Shown: piece by piece, positions 21,591 to 32,930 of the stretch | Layout: every line of letters starts with the position of its first letter | Position numbering within the stretch: position 1 is the stretch's first letter | Source: Callipepla californica brunnescens | Lineage: Eukaryota > Chordata > Aves > Galliformes > Odontophoridae | Reading direction: 5' to 3' | Assembly (NCBI GenBank): GCA_023055505.1 | Contig: JALIRH010000004.1 | Coordinates: forward strand, 53,263,115-53,327,114 | DNA length: 64,000 nt | The notes under the pieces: generated by a model | What the model was told of the DNA's origin: nothing | Database searches by the model: none | The model's input: only the letters and a program-made list of their open reading frames with translations | Position numbers and translations under genes: made by a program

Positions 21591-23408
21591 TCCCGCTGTT
21601 CTATTGCTCTATTCATCCGTTCCCTCATATTTCTATTCCTCTCTTTATCTGTTCCCTCCACTCTGTTTCTCTGTTATCTGTTCCGTCAACTGTTTCTCTC
21701 GTTATCTGTTCCCTCTTCTCTCTATTAATGTGTTCCCTCTCTTCTATTTCTCTGTATATCTGTTTCCTGATTTCTGTTCCTCCATGAATCTCTACCCTTG
21801 ATTCTGTTTCTCTATTTATCCGTTCCGTCTCTATCTGTGTCCCCAATTCCATTCCTCTATTCATCTGCTCCTTCTTCTCTCTATTAATTTTTTGTTTAAT
21901 CCCCCTTATATCTATTAGTCTATCAATCATTTCCCTCGATTCGATTTCTCTGTGTATTGGTTCCCTGGATGATAATTATCTTTTAATCTGTTCTCTCGAT
22001 TCCATTCCTCTATTCCTCTGTTCCCTCTCTATAGATCCAATCATCTGTTCCAACTTCTCTCTCTATATCTACTAAATTATTCCCTCTTCTTTCTACTTCC
22101 CCTCATTCTATTTGCATATTAATCACTTCCCTCTGTTTTACTTGCATATTAATCAGCCCCCTCGATTCAATTTCTCTATTTATCTCGACCCGCTATTCTA
22201 TTTTCCTATATAACAATTCCCTCAATACTGTTTCTCTATTTATCTGTGCCCTCAATTTTATTTTTCTATAATCAGTTCCCTCTTCTCTCTACAAAATTAT
22301 TACTTTATTTCCTCTTATATCTATTTCTCAATTTCTCTGTTCTCTCCATTCTATTTTTCTCTTTATGTGTTCCCTCCATTCTGTTCCTCTCGTGATCTGT
22401 TCCCTCTTCTCCCTATGAATTTATTCCCTCCATTCTATTTCTCATTGAATCTGTTCCCTCGATTCTTTTTCTCTATCAATCTCTGCCCTCTAATCTCTTT
22501 CTCTATTTATCTGTTCCCTCTTTTTTCTATTTCTCCATTTTTCTATTCCCTCATAATTCTATTTCTCTATTTCTTTTCCATCTACTCCCCATTAATCTGT
22601 TCCCTCTATTCAATTTCCCTATTAATATCTTAACTCTTCTCTCTATTCATCTTTACATTCTATTCTATTTCTGTTTATTTGTTCCCTCAATTTTATTTCT
22701 CTGTTTTTGTATTCCCGATATTCTACTTCTCTATTTATCTGTTCTGTTTTCTATTTCTATATTGATCTGCACCCACTGTTCTATTTCTTGATGAATCCGT
22801 TCCCTTGCTTCTATTCCTCCCTTTGTCTCTTCCCTCTTCTTTCCATTCCTCTCGTTATCTGTTCCCACTTCTCTCTATGGATTTATTCCCTCTCTTCTAT
22901 TTCTCTATATCTGTTTCCTGAATTCTGTCTCTCTTAATCTCCACCCTCGATCCTATTTCTCTGTTCATCTGTTCCCTCTAATCTATATCTCAGTTGATCT
23001 GTTCCCTCTTCTCCCTATTAATTTATTCCCTCAATTTTATTTCTCTATTAATCTATACCCTCTTCTCTCTATTAATCCTTTCATTCTATTCTTCTTTTTC
23101 TCTATTAATCTGTATCCTCTATGCTATTTCTCTCTTCACCTATTCCCTCTGATCTATTTCCCTAATTATCTCTACCCGCTCTTCCATTTCTCTCTTTATC
23201 TGTTCCCGCTAATCCCTTTCTCCGTTCATCTGTTCCAATGTAGTATTTCTCTATTCATCTCTTCCCTCTTTTCTCTATCAGACAAATAATCTGCTCCAAC
23301 TTCTCTCTATAAATCTATTAAATTATTCCCTCTTCAATCTATTTCTGTCTTAATCAGTTCCCTCGATTCTATTTCTCTGTTCATCTCTCCTCTCTTCTTT
23401 CTGTTTCT
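21591..23408 (+). repeat. 30-bp satellite
   Basis: Collinear with 11,644-13,130 at its start and with 1-918 at its end, so it joins two duplicated segments. Confidence 0.9.
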
Positions 23409-24188
23409 TTACCTGTGGCGTGGCTTTATGATTTCTGGCCTTGCTATTCCACACCATAACATCCCGTAGTGCACTCAGAGTGAAAGAATTAGTGCTCCAG
23501 CTCCACGGATCACCGATAACTCCGGGTGTACCTGTCTCAGAAGAGAAGAACAACTCCATTCCCCAGAGGACTCGCCTTCAGCGTTAGCGTCAGGCCTTCG
23601 CTTTATCCGACGCTCTCTCTTGCTCATCTCATTTCCTTCGTTAGCCTCAATTCCAATGAGATTGGATTCTCTCATGTTACTTTGCTTTCCGAGATCTTCT
23701 TTAGTCCATCAGCTTTCCTCCTCGGATCGTCGCCGCTGTCTTGTTCCTAGGCCCATCTCCCTTTCCCCCTTCCCCTTTCCTGGGTCCCCTGCAGCGATGC
23801 TCGCGGAACCGGGCCGATCCAGCGCGGTAAACCGTTGCCGTTGTTGGCACCCAACGTGACCATCGGTGCGGGGCACCCCTGGCCCCATCCTTACGCTGCC
23901 GCTGAAGGCGAGACGGCAGCGAGCACCCAGTGCCGAGTGATCCCGAAGGAAAGAGAGCGTCCCGTGAGTGCAGACAGTTTTCATCTGTTCCCTCTGAGCG
24001 GAAACACGGAACAATGCCAAGCATCGCACGGTGCTCTGGGGAATGGAGTTCTTCTTCTCTTCGGAGACAGGTACACCCGGAACTATCAGTGATCCACGGG
24101 GCTGCAGCATTGACTCTTTTGCTCTGAGTGCACTACGGGATGCTATGGTGTGGAATACCAAGGCCAGAAATCGCAAAGCCATGACACC
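23409..24188. mobile_element. E element copy 2: fullest retroviral-leader-like element
   Basis: Left arm 23,409-23,567 (minus), spacer, primer-site candidate, GC-rich leader with GTGAGT at 23,964-23,969 (splice-donor-like), then right arm 24,034-24,188 (plus). The order of U5-like spacer, primer site, leader, donor and short open frame resembles the 5' end of an endogenous retrovirus. No gag, pro, pol or env domain is recognisable. The left arm is an inverted second copy of the right arm (about 85%), so the locus is rearranged. Confidence 0.5.
23845..23861 (+). other. candidate retroviral primer binding site
   Basis: TGGCACCCAACGTGACC agrees with 13 of the first 14 bases of the tRNA-Lys(1,2)-type primer site TGGCGCCCAACGTG. 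The preceding bases are TTGT rather than a clear CA terminus. Confidence 0.45.
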
Positions 24189-24470
24189 TCTTCATTCTGT
24201 TTCTCTATTCAACTGTTCCCATCAATTCTGATTATCTAATCATCTGTTCCCTCTGTTCTATTCTCTATTAATCTGTCCCCACTAATCTCTTTCTCTATTT
24301 ATCTGTTCCCTCGATTCCATTTCTCTATTCATCTATTCCCATCAATTCTATTTCTGCTTTCATCTGTTCCCTCGATTCTATATCTCAATTTATCTGTTCC
24401 CTCAATACAATTTCACTATTTATCTGTTTACTCTATTCCATTCCTCTGTTCATCTGTGCCCAATGTCTCT
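24189..24470 (+). repeat. 30-bp satellite
   Basis: Short stretch between E copy 2 and a G block. Confidence 0.9.
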
Positions 24471-24720
24471 TTTGAGGTCATTATTCTTGGGTTCAATTTT
24501 GGGGTCTCTATGGGGCCGCTATGTATCGCTCTGGAGGTGCGGTATTTCTATACGGCCACAAGGCGGCGCTATGGCGTTGCAGTACCCATATCCACCACTG
24601 GGTGTCGCTGTCTCTATGTGTCTCTATGGGGTCGCTATGTATCTCTACGGAGGTGCAGTACCCATATCCACCACTGGGTGTCGCTGTGTCTCTGTATCTC
24701 TATGGGAACACTGTGCTTCA
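24471..24720 (+). repeat. G block 6
   Basis: Two-unit form, paralogous to 39,109-39,358. Followed by satellite, not by P. Confidence 0.8.
24553..24571 (+). promoter_or_regulatory. CTCF-like motif 4
   Basis: Same 19-mer and orientation as at 4462. Lies about 0.5 kb before octamer array 1. Confidence 0.45.
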
Positions 24721-25080
24721 CTATTTATCTGTTTACTCCATTCCAATCCTCTATTCATCTGTGCCCAATATTTTATTTATCTATTAATCTGTTCCCTCTT
24801 CCCTCTATTAATGAAATAATCTGTTCCACCTTCTCTGTATAAACCTTTTAATTTTCTCCCTCTTCCATTTCTCAATACATCTGTTCCCTCTTCTTTCTTG
24901 ATTTATCCGTTCCCGCCTATTTCTATTTCTCTGCTTATCTGTTCCCTCGATTCCGTTCCTCTATTAATCAGTTCCTAATATTAGATTTTTCTAATCATCT
25001 GTTCCCTCTTCACTCTCTGTATCCAATAATCTGTTCCAACTTCTCTCTACATATCCACTAAATTATTCCCTCTTCTTTCT
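24721..25080 (+). repeat. 30-bp satellite
   Basis: Collinear with 39,359-39,725, bridging G block and octamer array. Confidence 0.9.
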
Positions 25081-25378
25081 ACTTCCCCTCATTCAATTTG
25101 CATGTTAATCACTTCCCTCGGTTTTATTTGCATGTTAATCAGCTCCCTCAGTTCTAATTGCATATTAATCACTTCCCTGTATCCTATTAGCATATCGACC
25201 CGCCCCCTCTGTCCTATTTGCATATGTACCCGCCCCCACTGACCTATTTGCATATCGACCCGCACCCTCTGTCTTATTTTCATATGTACCCGCCCCCTCT
25301 GTCCTATTTGCATATGTACCCGCCCCCTCTTTCCTGTTTGCATATGTACCCGCCCTTTCTGTCCTATTTGCATAATGT
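25081..25378 (+). promoter_or_regulatory. O array 1: 30-bp octamer plus GC-box repeat
   Basis: About ten 30-bp units. Six carry an exact ATTTGCAT (first at 25,096, last at 25,366), all in the same 30-bp register. Near misses are AATTGCAT, ATTAGCAT, ATTTTCAT and GTTTGCAT. CCCGCCCCCTCTGTCC alternates with the octamer in the later units. ATTTGCAT is the POU/Oct-factor octamer. Enhancer or promoter function is inferred only. Confidence 0.6.
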
Positions 25379-28300
25379 ATTCTATTTCTCTCTTTATCTT
25401 TTCTCTATGCATCTGTTCCCATAGATTCTGATCATCTAATCATCTTTTCCCGCTATTATATTTTTCTATTAATCTGTTCCCTCCAATCTATTTCTCTGTT
25501 GATCTCTTCACTCTATTCCATTCCTCTCTTCATCTGTGCCCAATATTTTATTTATCTAATAATCTGTTCCCCCTTTTCTCTATCAATCAAATAATCTGTT
25601 CCAACTTCTCTCTATAAATCTATTAATTTACTCCCTCTTCTATTTCTCTATTCATCTCTTCCCGCTAATCAATATATCAATTAATCTGTTCCCACTAATC
25701 TATTTCTCTATTTATCTCTTCTGGCTTCTTTCTCTATCTCTACTTATCCGTTCCCTCGATACTATTTCTCTATTTATCCGTTCCCTCTGATCCATTTCTC
25801 TATTCCTCTGTTCCCTCTTCTCTCTGTAGATCCGATCATCAGTTCCAACTTCTCTCTCTGTATCTACTAAATCATTCCCTCTTCTTTCTTCTTCTCATTT
25901 GATCAGTTCCCTCGATTCTGTTTCCATATTTATCTGTTCCCTCGATTCCATTCCTCTATTTCCCTGTGCCCTCAATTCCATTTCTCTGTTAATCAGTTCC
26001 CTCTTCTCTCTATAAAATTATTACTTTATTCCCTTTGATATCTATTTCTCTATTCATCTGTGCTCTCGATTCCATTTCTGTTTATCTGTGCCCTCTGAAC
26101 TATTTCTCTGTTAAACAGTTCCCTCTTCTTTATATTTCTGTTTAGCTGTTCCCTCTTTCTTCTTTCTATTTCTCGATTAATCTATTACCTCAAAACTATT
26201 TCTCATATTATCTGTGCCCTGGATTCTATTTCTCTATTTATCCGTTCCCTTGATTCATTCCTCTAATTATCTCTCTATAAGTCTATTAAATTATTCTCAG
26301 TTCTTTGTACTTCTCTATCTACCTGTTCCCTCTACTTTCTCTTCCCATAATAATCTTTTCCCTAGATTCTATTTCTCTCTTTATCTGTTCCCTCTAATCA
26401 ATTTGTCTATTAATCCATTCCTTCTTCTCACTATTAATTTGTTCCCTCCATTCTATTTCTCAGTTTATCTGTTCCCTCTGTTCTATTCCTCTGTTAATCT
26501 CTTCTCTCGATTCTGTTTCTCTATTCATCTGTTCCCTTTTCTCACTATTAATTTATTCCCTCTGCTCTATTCCTCAGTTAATCTCTTCCCTCTGTTCTAT
26601 TCCTCAGTTAATCTGTTTCCCCCTATACTATTTCTCTCTTTATCTGTTCCCACGATTCTATTTCTCTCGTGATCTGTTCCCTCTTCTCTCTATTAATCTG
26701 TTCCCTCTATACCGTTTCTCTTTTTATTTGTCCCCTCTATTCTATTTCTCTATTCTATTTATCTCTTACTCTTCTCCCTAAATTCTATTTCTCTCATAAT
26801 CTTTTTCCCTCTTCTCTATATTTCTCTCTTAATCTGGTCCCTCCATTCTATTTCTCTCTTCATCTGTTCCCTCTTCCCTCTCTTCATCTGTTCCCTCTCT
26901 TCTATTTCTCTTTTAATCTGTTCGCTCTATTCTATCTCTCTCTTCATCTGTTCCCTCTTCACTCTCTGTCTCTCTTAATCGGTTCCCTCCATTCTTTTTC
27001 TCTCATTACATGTTTCCTCCATCCCATTTGTCTCTTAATCTCTTCCCTCTGTTATATTTCTCTGCTTATCCGTGCTCTCCGTTCCATTCCTCTATTTATC
27101 CGTTCCCCCGATTCCATTCTTCCATTTCTCTGTTCCAACTTCTCTCTATAAATCTATTAAATTATTCCCACTTCTTTCTGCTTCTCTATTTATCTGTTCC
27201 CGCTATTTAATTTCTGTTTCTCTGTGCCCTCTTTTCACTCTTAATCAGTTCTATCTATACTATTTCTCTATTTATCAGTTCCCTCGATTCAGTTTCTCTA
27301 TTTATCTCGACCCGCTATTCTATTTTCCTATATAACAGTTCCCTCAGTACTGTTTCTCTATTTATCTGTGCCCTCAATCCCATTCCTCTTCTCATCTGTT
27401 TCCTCTTCTTTCTATAAAATTATTATTTATTCCCTCTTTTATCTATTTCTTCGCTTACTGTTCTCTCCCTTCTATTTTTCTCTTGATGTGTTCCCTCCCT
27501 TCTATCCCTGTATTAAACTGTTCTTTCGATTCCATTCCTCTGTTCATCTGTTCCCAATATTCTATTTATTTTATAATCGGTTCCCTCTTCTCTCTATAGA
27601 TCAAACAATCAGTTCCCACTTCTCTCTATTAATCTATTAATTTATTCCCACTTCTTTCTACTTCTTTATTTATCTTTTACCGCTCTTCTGTTTCTCTCTT
27701 TATCGGTTCTTTCTTCTTAATATTTCTCTCCTTATCTGTTCACTCCATTCTGTTTCTCTGTTCATCTGTTCCCATCGATTCTGATTATCTAATCATCTGT
27801 TCCAGCTAATCTATATATCTATTCATCTTTACCCGCTATTATATTTCTCTATTAATCTGTTCCCACTAATCGATTTCTCTATTTATCTGTTCCCTCAATA
27901 CTATTTCACTCTTCACCTGTTCCCTCTTCTCCCTATTAATTTATTCCCTCAATTTTATGTCTCTATTCATCTCTTCCCTCCATTCTATTCCACTCGTTAT
28001 CTGTTCCCTCTTCTCTCTGAATTTATTCCCTCTCTTCTATTTCTCTCTATATCTGTTTCCTGAATTCCATTTCTCTATCAATCTCCACCCTCGATTCTAT
28101 TTCTCTGTTCCTCTGTTCCCTCTAATCTATATCTCAGTTGATCTGTTCTCTCTTCTCCCTGTAAATTTATTCCCTCTATTCTTTTTCTCTATTAATCTAT
28201 ACCCTCTTCTCTCTATTAATCCTTTCATTCTCTTCTTCTTTTTCTCTATTAATCTGTATCCTCTATGCTATTTCTCTCTTCACCTATTCCCTCTGATCTA

Positions 28301-28556
28301 TTTCCCTAATTATCTCTACCCGCTCTTCCGTTTCTCTCTTTATCTGTTCCCGCTAATCCCTTTCTCCGTTCATCTGTTCCCAATGTAGTATTTCTCTATT
28401 CATCTCTTCCCTCTTTTCTCTATCAGACAAATAATCTGCTCCAACTTCTCTCTATAAATCTATTAAATTATTCCCTCTTCAATCTATTTCTGCCTTAATC
28501 AGTTCCCTCGATACTATTTCTCTGTTCATCTCTCCTCTCTTCTTTCTGTTTCTTTC
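25379..28556 (+). repeat. 30-bp satellite
   Basis: The start is collinear with about 40,293-40,680. 26,500-27,400 matches part of 17,880-19,010. 27,400-27,950 matches about 34,420-34,980. Confidence 0.9.
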
Positions 28557-28617
28557 TTTACCTGTGGCGTGGCTTTATGATTTCTGGCATTGCTATTCCA
28601 CACCATAACATCCCGTT
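28557..28617 (-). mobile_element. E remnant (left-arm end)
   Basis: About 60 bp of the E left arm (ACCTGTGGCGTGGCTTTATG...), stopping at CATCCCGT and joined straight to the sequence that follows the E right arm. Confidence 0.65.
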
Positions 28618-29137
28618 ACCTCTTCATTCTATTTCTCTATTTATCTGTTCCCTCCAATCTATTTCTCTACTAGACTCTTCCCTCTAATTATTTCTCTATT
28701 AATCTGTCCCCACTAATCTCTTTCTCTATTTATCTGTTCCCTCAATACGATTTCACTCTTTATCTGTTTACTCTATTCCATTCCTCTCTTCATCTCTGCC
28801 CAATATTTTATTTATCTATTAATCCGTTCCCTCTTCTCTCTATTAATCAAATAATCTGTTCCAACTTCTCTCTATGAATCCATTAAATTATTCCCTCTTC
28901 TTTCTATTTCTCTATTAATCACTTCCCTCTTCTCACTATTAATCCGTTCCCTCAATGATATTTCCCTATCAATCTGTTCCCTCTTCTATTTCCCTATTAG
29001 TCTGTTCCCTCTTCTTCCTATTTCCGTATTGATTTGTTCCGCCTGCTTTCCATGTCCCTCTACCTCTCTTCCCTCGATTCTATTTCCCTGTCCATCTGTT
29101 CCCATCGGTTCTGTTTCTCTCTACATCCGCTCCCTCT
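28618..29137 (+). repeat. 30-bp satellite, E-to-L spacer
   Basis: Collinear with 1464-1981. Confidence 0.9.
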
Positions 29138-29863
29138 GTTATAGGTGTGCAGAGAGCGATACACACCGATCGTTGCCGGCAGTGAGGAACTAATTGAGCA
29201 AGCAATAAACGAGCGGAGCAGCGCTGGGCGGCCGGGAGTCTGCGCTCCACCGGATAACGGGAACCAGCAAACACTGTCGGAAACAACTGGAAGGAAAAGG
29301 TCACCTTTTAGCCCAGGATGCGGTGATATGGTTTGATGAACGAGGTGACCAAAGGAAAAGGGGACACTATGATAGGAAACGAGTTCTGTGCTTTCTATTC
29401 CCGTTCATCAAACCGACTCGAGATGGATGGGGCAGTGTTTGTCAGTGCTTATTTTTCTTAGAACCGTGTGGTCGGTAGAAGTCTGAAAGTGGATGGAGAA
29501 ATGGTTTTGGAAATCGGAGCCACGGCGCTTAGTTCTGACACTTGGGCAATGAACATAACATAGCAGCGACCTTCTGAGGAACCGCCGAAGGAAAAGAAGT
29601 GGAAATCTCCTCTTGAGCGCACGCGATCGGAGCTGAAGAGGACCGCAGCCTTCATTTCTTCTCTGCGAGGAGGCAGAGAACGGCTCCCAAATAGCAGCCG
29701 GCGCAGCCCAGGAAGGAAAGAGAACCACGAATATAGAGATAAGAGCCGATAAGAAGAGGGGTCGGCTCCTCTGGTGGAGCGCTGCTCCGCTCCTTTATTG
29801 CTTGCTCAATAAATTCCTTACTATTGGCAGCGATCGCTGTGTATCGTTCTTCACGCCTATAAC
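29138..29863. mobile_element. L element copy 2
   Basis: Same layout as copy 1. About 21 bp of the right arm (GCAGACTCCCGGCC...) is deleted, apparently between short AGC repeats, so arm symmetry is broken. One base of the inner 14-bp stem is changed. Confidence 0.6.
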
Positions 29864-31505
29864 TCCTCTTCTCGCTATCGATCTGCTCCCTCGGTTCCAT
29901 TTCTCTGTTCATCTGTTCCCTCTTCTCAGTATTAATCTGTTCCCTTGATTTTAATCCCTATACATCTTTTCCCTCGATTCTGTTTCCCTATACAACTGTT
30001 CTCATTGATTCTTTTACGCTGTGCATCCGTTCCCATCGGTTCTATCTCTCTATTCATCTCTTCCCGCTAATCAATAGATCTATTCATCTGTTCCCGCTAA
30101 TCTATTTCTCCATTTATCTCTTCCCGCAACGTTCTCCATCTCTACTTATCCGTTCCCACTATTCTATTTCTCTACTTATCCTTTGCCTCAGTACTCTCTC
30201 TCTATTTATCTGTCCCCTCAATACTATTTCTCTCTTTATCCGCTCCCTCGATGCCATCCGTCTGTTCATCTGTTCCCAATATCCCATTTATCTAATAATC
30301 CGTTCCAACTTCTCTCTATAAATCTATTAAATTATTCTTTCTTCCTCTCTGTTTATCTGCTCCAGCTGCTCTATTGCTCTCTTTACTTATTCCTTCTTTA
30401 TTCTCTTTCTCTATTTACCAGTTCCCTCTTTATTCTATTACTCTATTTCTCTCTTCCCTCTTCTTATTTTTTTCCTATCAGTCTCTTCTCTCTACTTGAC
30501 ATTTCTCCCTTTATCTGTTCCATCGATTCTATTTCTTTCTTTATCCGTTCTCTCTATTCCATTTCTCTCTCAGTGCCCTGGATTCTATTTCTCTGTTCAA
30601 CAGTTCCCTCTCCTTTCTATGTCTCTGTTTTCCTGTTCCCTCCATTCTGTGTTTTCTCTTTGTGTTCCCTCCATTCTATTCCTCTCATTATCTGTTCCCT
30701 CTTCTATCCCTTTCTCTCTTCCCGATATTCTATTTCTCTGTTTATCTTTTCCGTCTCCTCCCTATAAATCCATTCCCCCTATTCCATTTCTCTATTCATA
30801 TATTCCCTCTTCTCTCTATCAATCTCTTCCATCAATGCTATTCCTCTATTTATTTGTACCCTCATATTTCTATTTCTCTATTTATTTATTTCTGTCTCCT
30901 ATTTCTGTTTATTTCTTCCCTGGATTTTCTTTCTCTATTTTTGTATTCCCGATATTCTACTTCTTTATTTATCTGTTCTCCCTGCTTTGTATTTCTCTAT
31001 TTACCCATTCCTACTATTCTATTTCTCGACGAACCCTCATTTCTATTCCTTCCTTCATCTCTTCTCCCTAGTAATTTCTTCCCTCAATTTTATTTCTCTC
31101 TTAATCTTTCCCCTTTATTCTATTTCTCCCTTAATCATTTCCCTCCGTTCTATTTGTCTCTGTAACTGTTCCCTCCGTTCTGTTTCTCTTCATCCGATCC
31201 CTCTTCTCACCATTTATTATTTCCCTCTGTTCTGTTTCTCTGTTCACCTGTTCCATCTGATCTATTTCTCCATTAATCAGTTCCCACTGTTCTGTTTCTC
31301 TTTTAATCCATTCCCTCCATTCCATTCCTCTTCTAATCTGCTTCCTCTTCTCTCCATGAATTTATTACTTTATTCCCTCTTATATCTATTTCTCTATTAA
31401 TCTGTCCCCACCAATCTATTCCTCTATTTATCTGTTCCCTCAATACTATTTCACTCTTTATCAGTTTACTCTATTCCATTCCTCTATTCATCTGTGCCCA
31501 ATGTC
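29864..31505 (+). repeat. 30-bp satellite, L-to-G spacer
   Basis: Collinear with 2729-4375. Open frames of about 190 codons near 30,183-31,071 are repeat by-products. Confidence 0.9.
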
Positions 31506-31712
31506 TCTTTTGGGGTCGTCGTTCTTGGGGTCTATTTTGGGTTCGCTATGGGGTCGCTATGTATCGCTCTGGAGGTGCAGTATTTCTATACGGCCACAAG
31601 GCGGCGCTATGGCGTTGCAGTACCCATATCCACCACTGGGTGTCGCTCTGTCTCTGTGTCTCTATGGGGTCACTGTGTCTCTATGCATCTGCGCATTCGC
31701 ACTTTACGGGGC
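31506..31712 (+). repeat. G block 7
   Basis: Single CTCF-bearing unit followed at once by a P block. Confidence 0.8.
31591..31609 (+). promoter_or_regulatory. CTCF-like motif 5
   Basis: Same 19-mer and orientation as at 4462. Confidence 0.45.
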
Positions 31713-31890
31713 GGCTTAATTAATTGCGGCTTAATTAACTCATTATTGGCGCCTTAATTAATTCACTCACCGCCGCTGCGTTAATTAAGGGCAGCTTATT
31801 GCAGGGGCAGAGCGGGGAGGGCTTCAAAAGCGCGGCCCCATAGCGCCGCTGCCCTCCCTATAGTATTGCCCCACTGCGCTGCCACATTGG
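31713..31890 (+). promoter_or_regulatory. P block 5
   Basis: TTAATTAA runs, TTGGCGCC, GCAGGGGCAGAGCGGGGAGG (GC box altered to GGGCAGAG) and TTCAAAAGCGCGG. Confidence 0.4.
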
Positions 31891-32095
31891 GGGGGGATTT
31901 TTTGGGGGGATTTTTTTGGGGGATTTTTTGGGGGGATTTTTTTTAGGATTTTTTGGGGGGATTTTTTTGGGAATTTTTTTGGGGATTTTTTGAAGGATTT
32001 TTTGGGGGATTTATGGGGGATTTTTTGGAGGATTTTTTTGGGATTTTTTCGGGGATTTTGGGGGGATTTTTTTGTGGGATTTTTGGGGTGATTTT
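31891..32095 (+). repeat. T block 6: G/T minisatellite
   Basis: About 205 bp of T5-7/G3-7 alternation. One of the shortest arrays. Confidence 0.9.
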
Positions 32096-32355
32096 GTGTG
32101 TTCCCGATGTCTCCTCTTGCCCAGAGCGGCCTGCTGAGCGCAACAGAGAATTCTTTCCGCACTCCGTGCTGCATCCATCGGGACCGGCGGAGCTGTGCAT
32201 GTTCGGGGTCAGGTAGGACTAAGAGTGCTCCATGGATTTGGTCTCAGCTGCTGGACGCTGCACAGACAATTGCTCCGTCCAAATCCTCGCTGTTCCTCCT
32301 CAATCTCTGGCCCTAACTCCTCGCTGTCCCACCCCAACCTCCGGCCCTCAGTCCT
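32096..32355 (+). other. X block 6: exon-like (short form)
   Basis: Splice-donor candidate GT at 32,213. Private changes ACAGAG and TTCTTTCCGC in the core. Confidence 0.4.
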
Positions 32356-32862
32356 ATTCGGTCCTACATCTCTTCATCTCTTCCCTCCATTCTATTTCTC
32401 TATGGATCTCTTCCCTCGAATCTATTCCTCCCTTCATCTCTTCTTGCTTCTCTCCATTTCTCTCTTTACCTCTTCCCTCTGCTCTCTATTAATTTATTCC
32501 TTCAATTTTATTTCTCTATCAATCTATACCCTCTTCTCTCTATTAATCCTTTCATTCTATTCTTCTTTTTCTTTATTAATCTGTATCCTCTATGCTATTT
32601 CTCTCTTCACCTATTCCCTCTGATCTATTTCCCTAATTATCTCTACCCGCTCTTCCGTTTCTCTCTTTATCTGTTCCCGCTAATCCCTTTCTCCGTTCAT
32701 CTGTTCCCAATGTAGTATTTCTCTATTCATCTCTTCCCTCTTTTCTCTGTAAGACGAATAATCTGTTCCAACTTCTCTCTATAAATCGATTAAGTTATTC
32801 CTTCTTCTGTCATCTATTTCTGTATTAATCCGTTCCCTCGTTTCTTTTTCTTTGTTTTTCTG
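32356..32862 (+). repeat. 30-bp satellite
   Basis: Collinear with 16,986-17,482. Confidence 0.9.
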
Positions 32863-32930
32863 TCCCCCACACCGATGCTCACGGAACCGGGCCGATCCAG
32901 CGTGGTAAACTGTTGACGTTGTTGGAACTC
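32863..32930 (+). mobile_element. E remnant: pre-primer-site segment
   Basis: Paralog of 17,483-17,549 with the same breakpoint at GTTGTTGG. Confidence 0.6.

Noticed and set aside
24034..24188. E right-arm frame (MEFFF...) as a retroviral gag or env start
   Set aside because: No retroviral protein motif is recognisable, and the inverted arm differs mostly by replacement changes.
25081..25378. CRISPR-like repeat-spacer array
   Set aside because: Units are contiguous 30-mers with variable positions and no unique spacers, in a eukaryotic satellite context.
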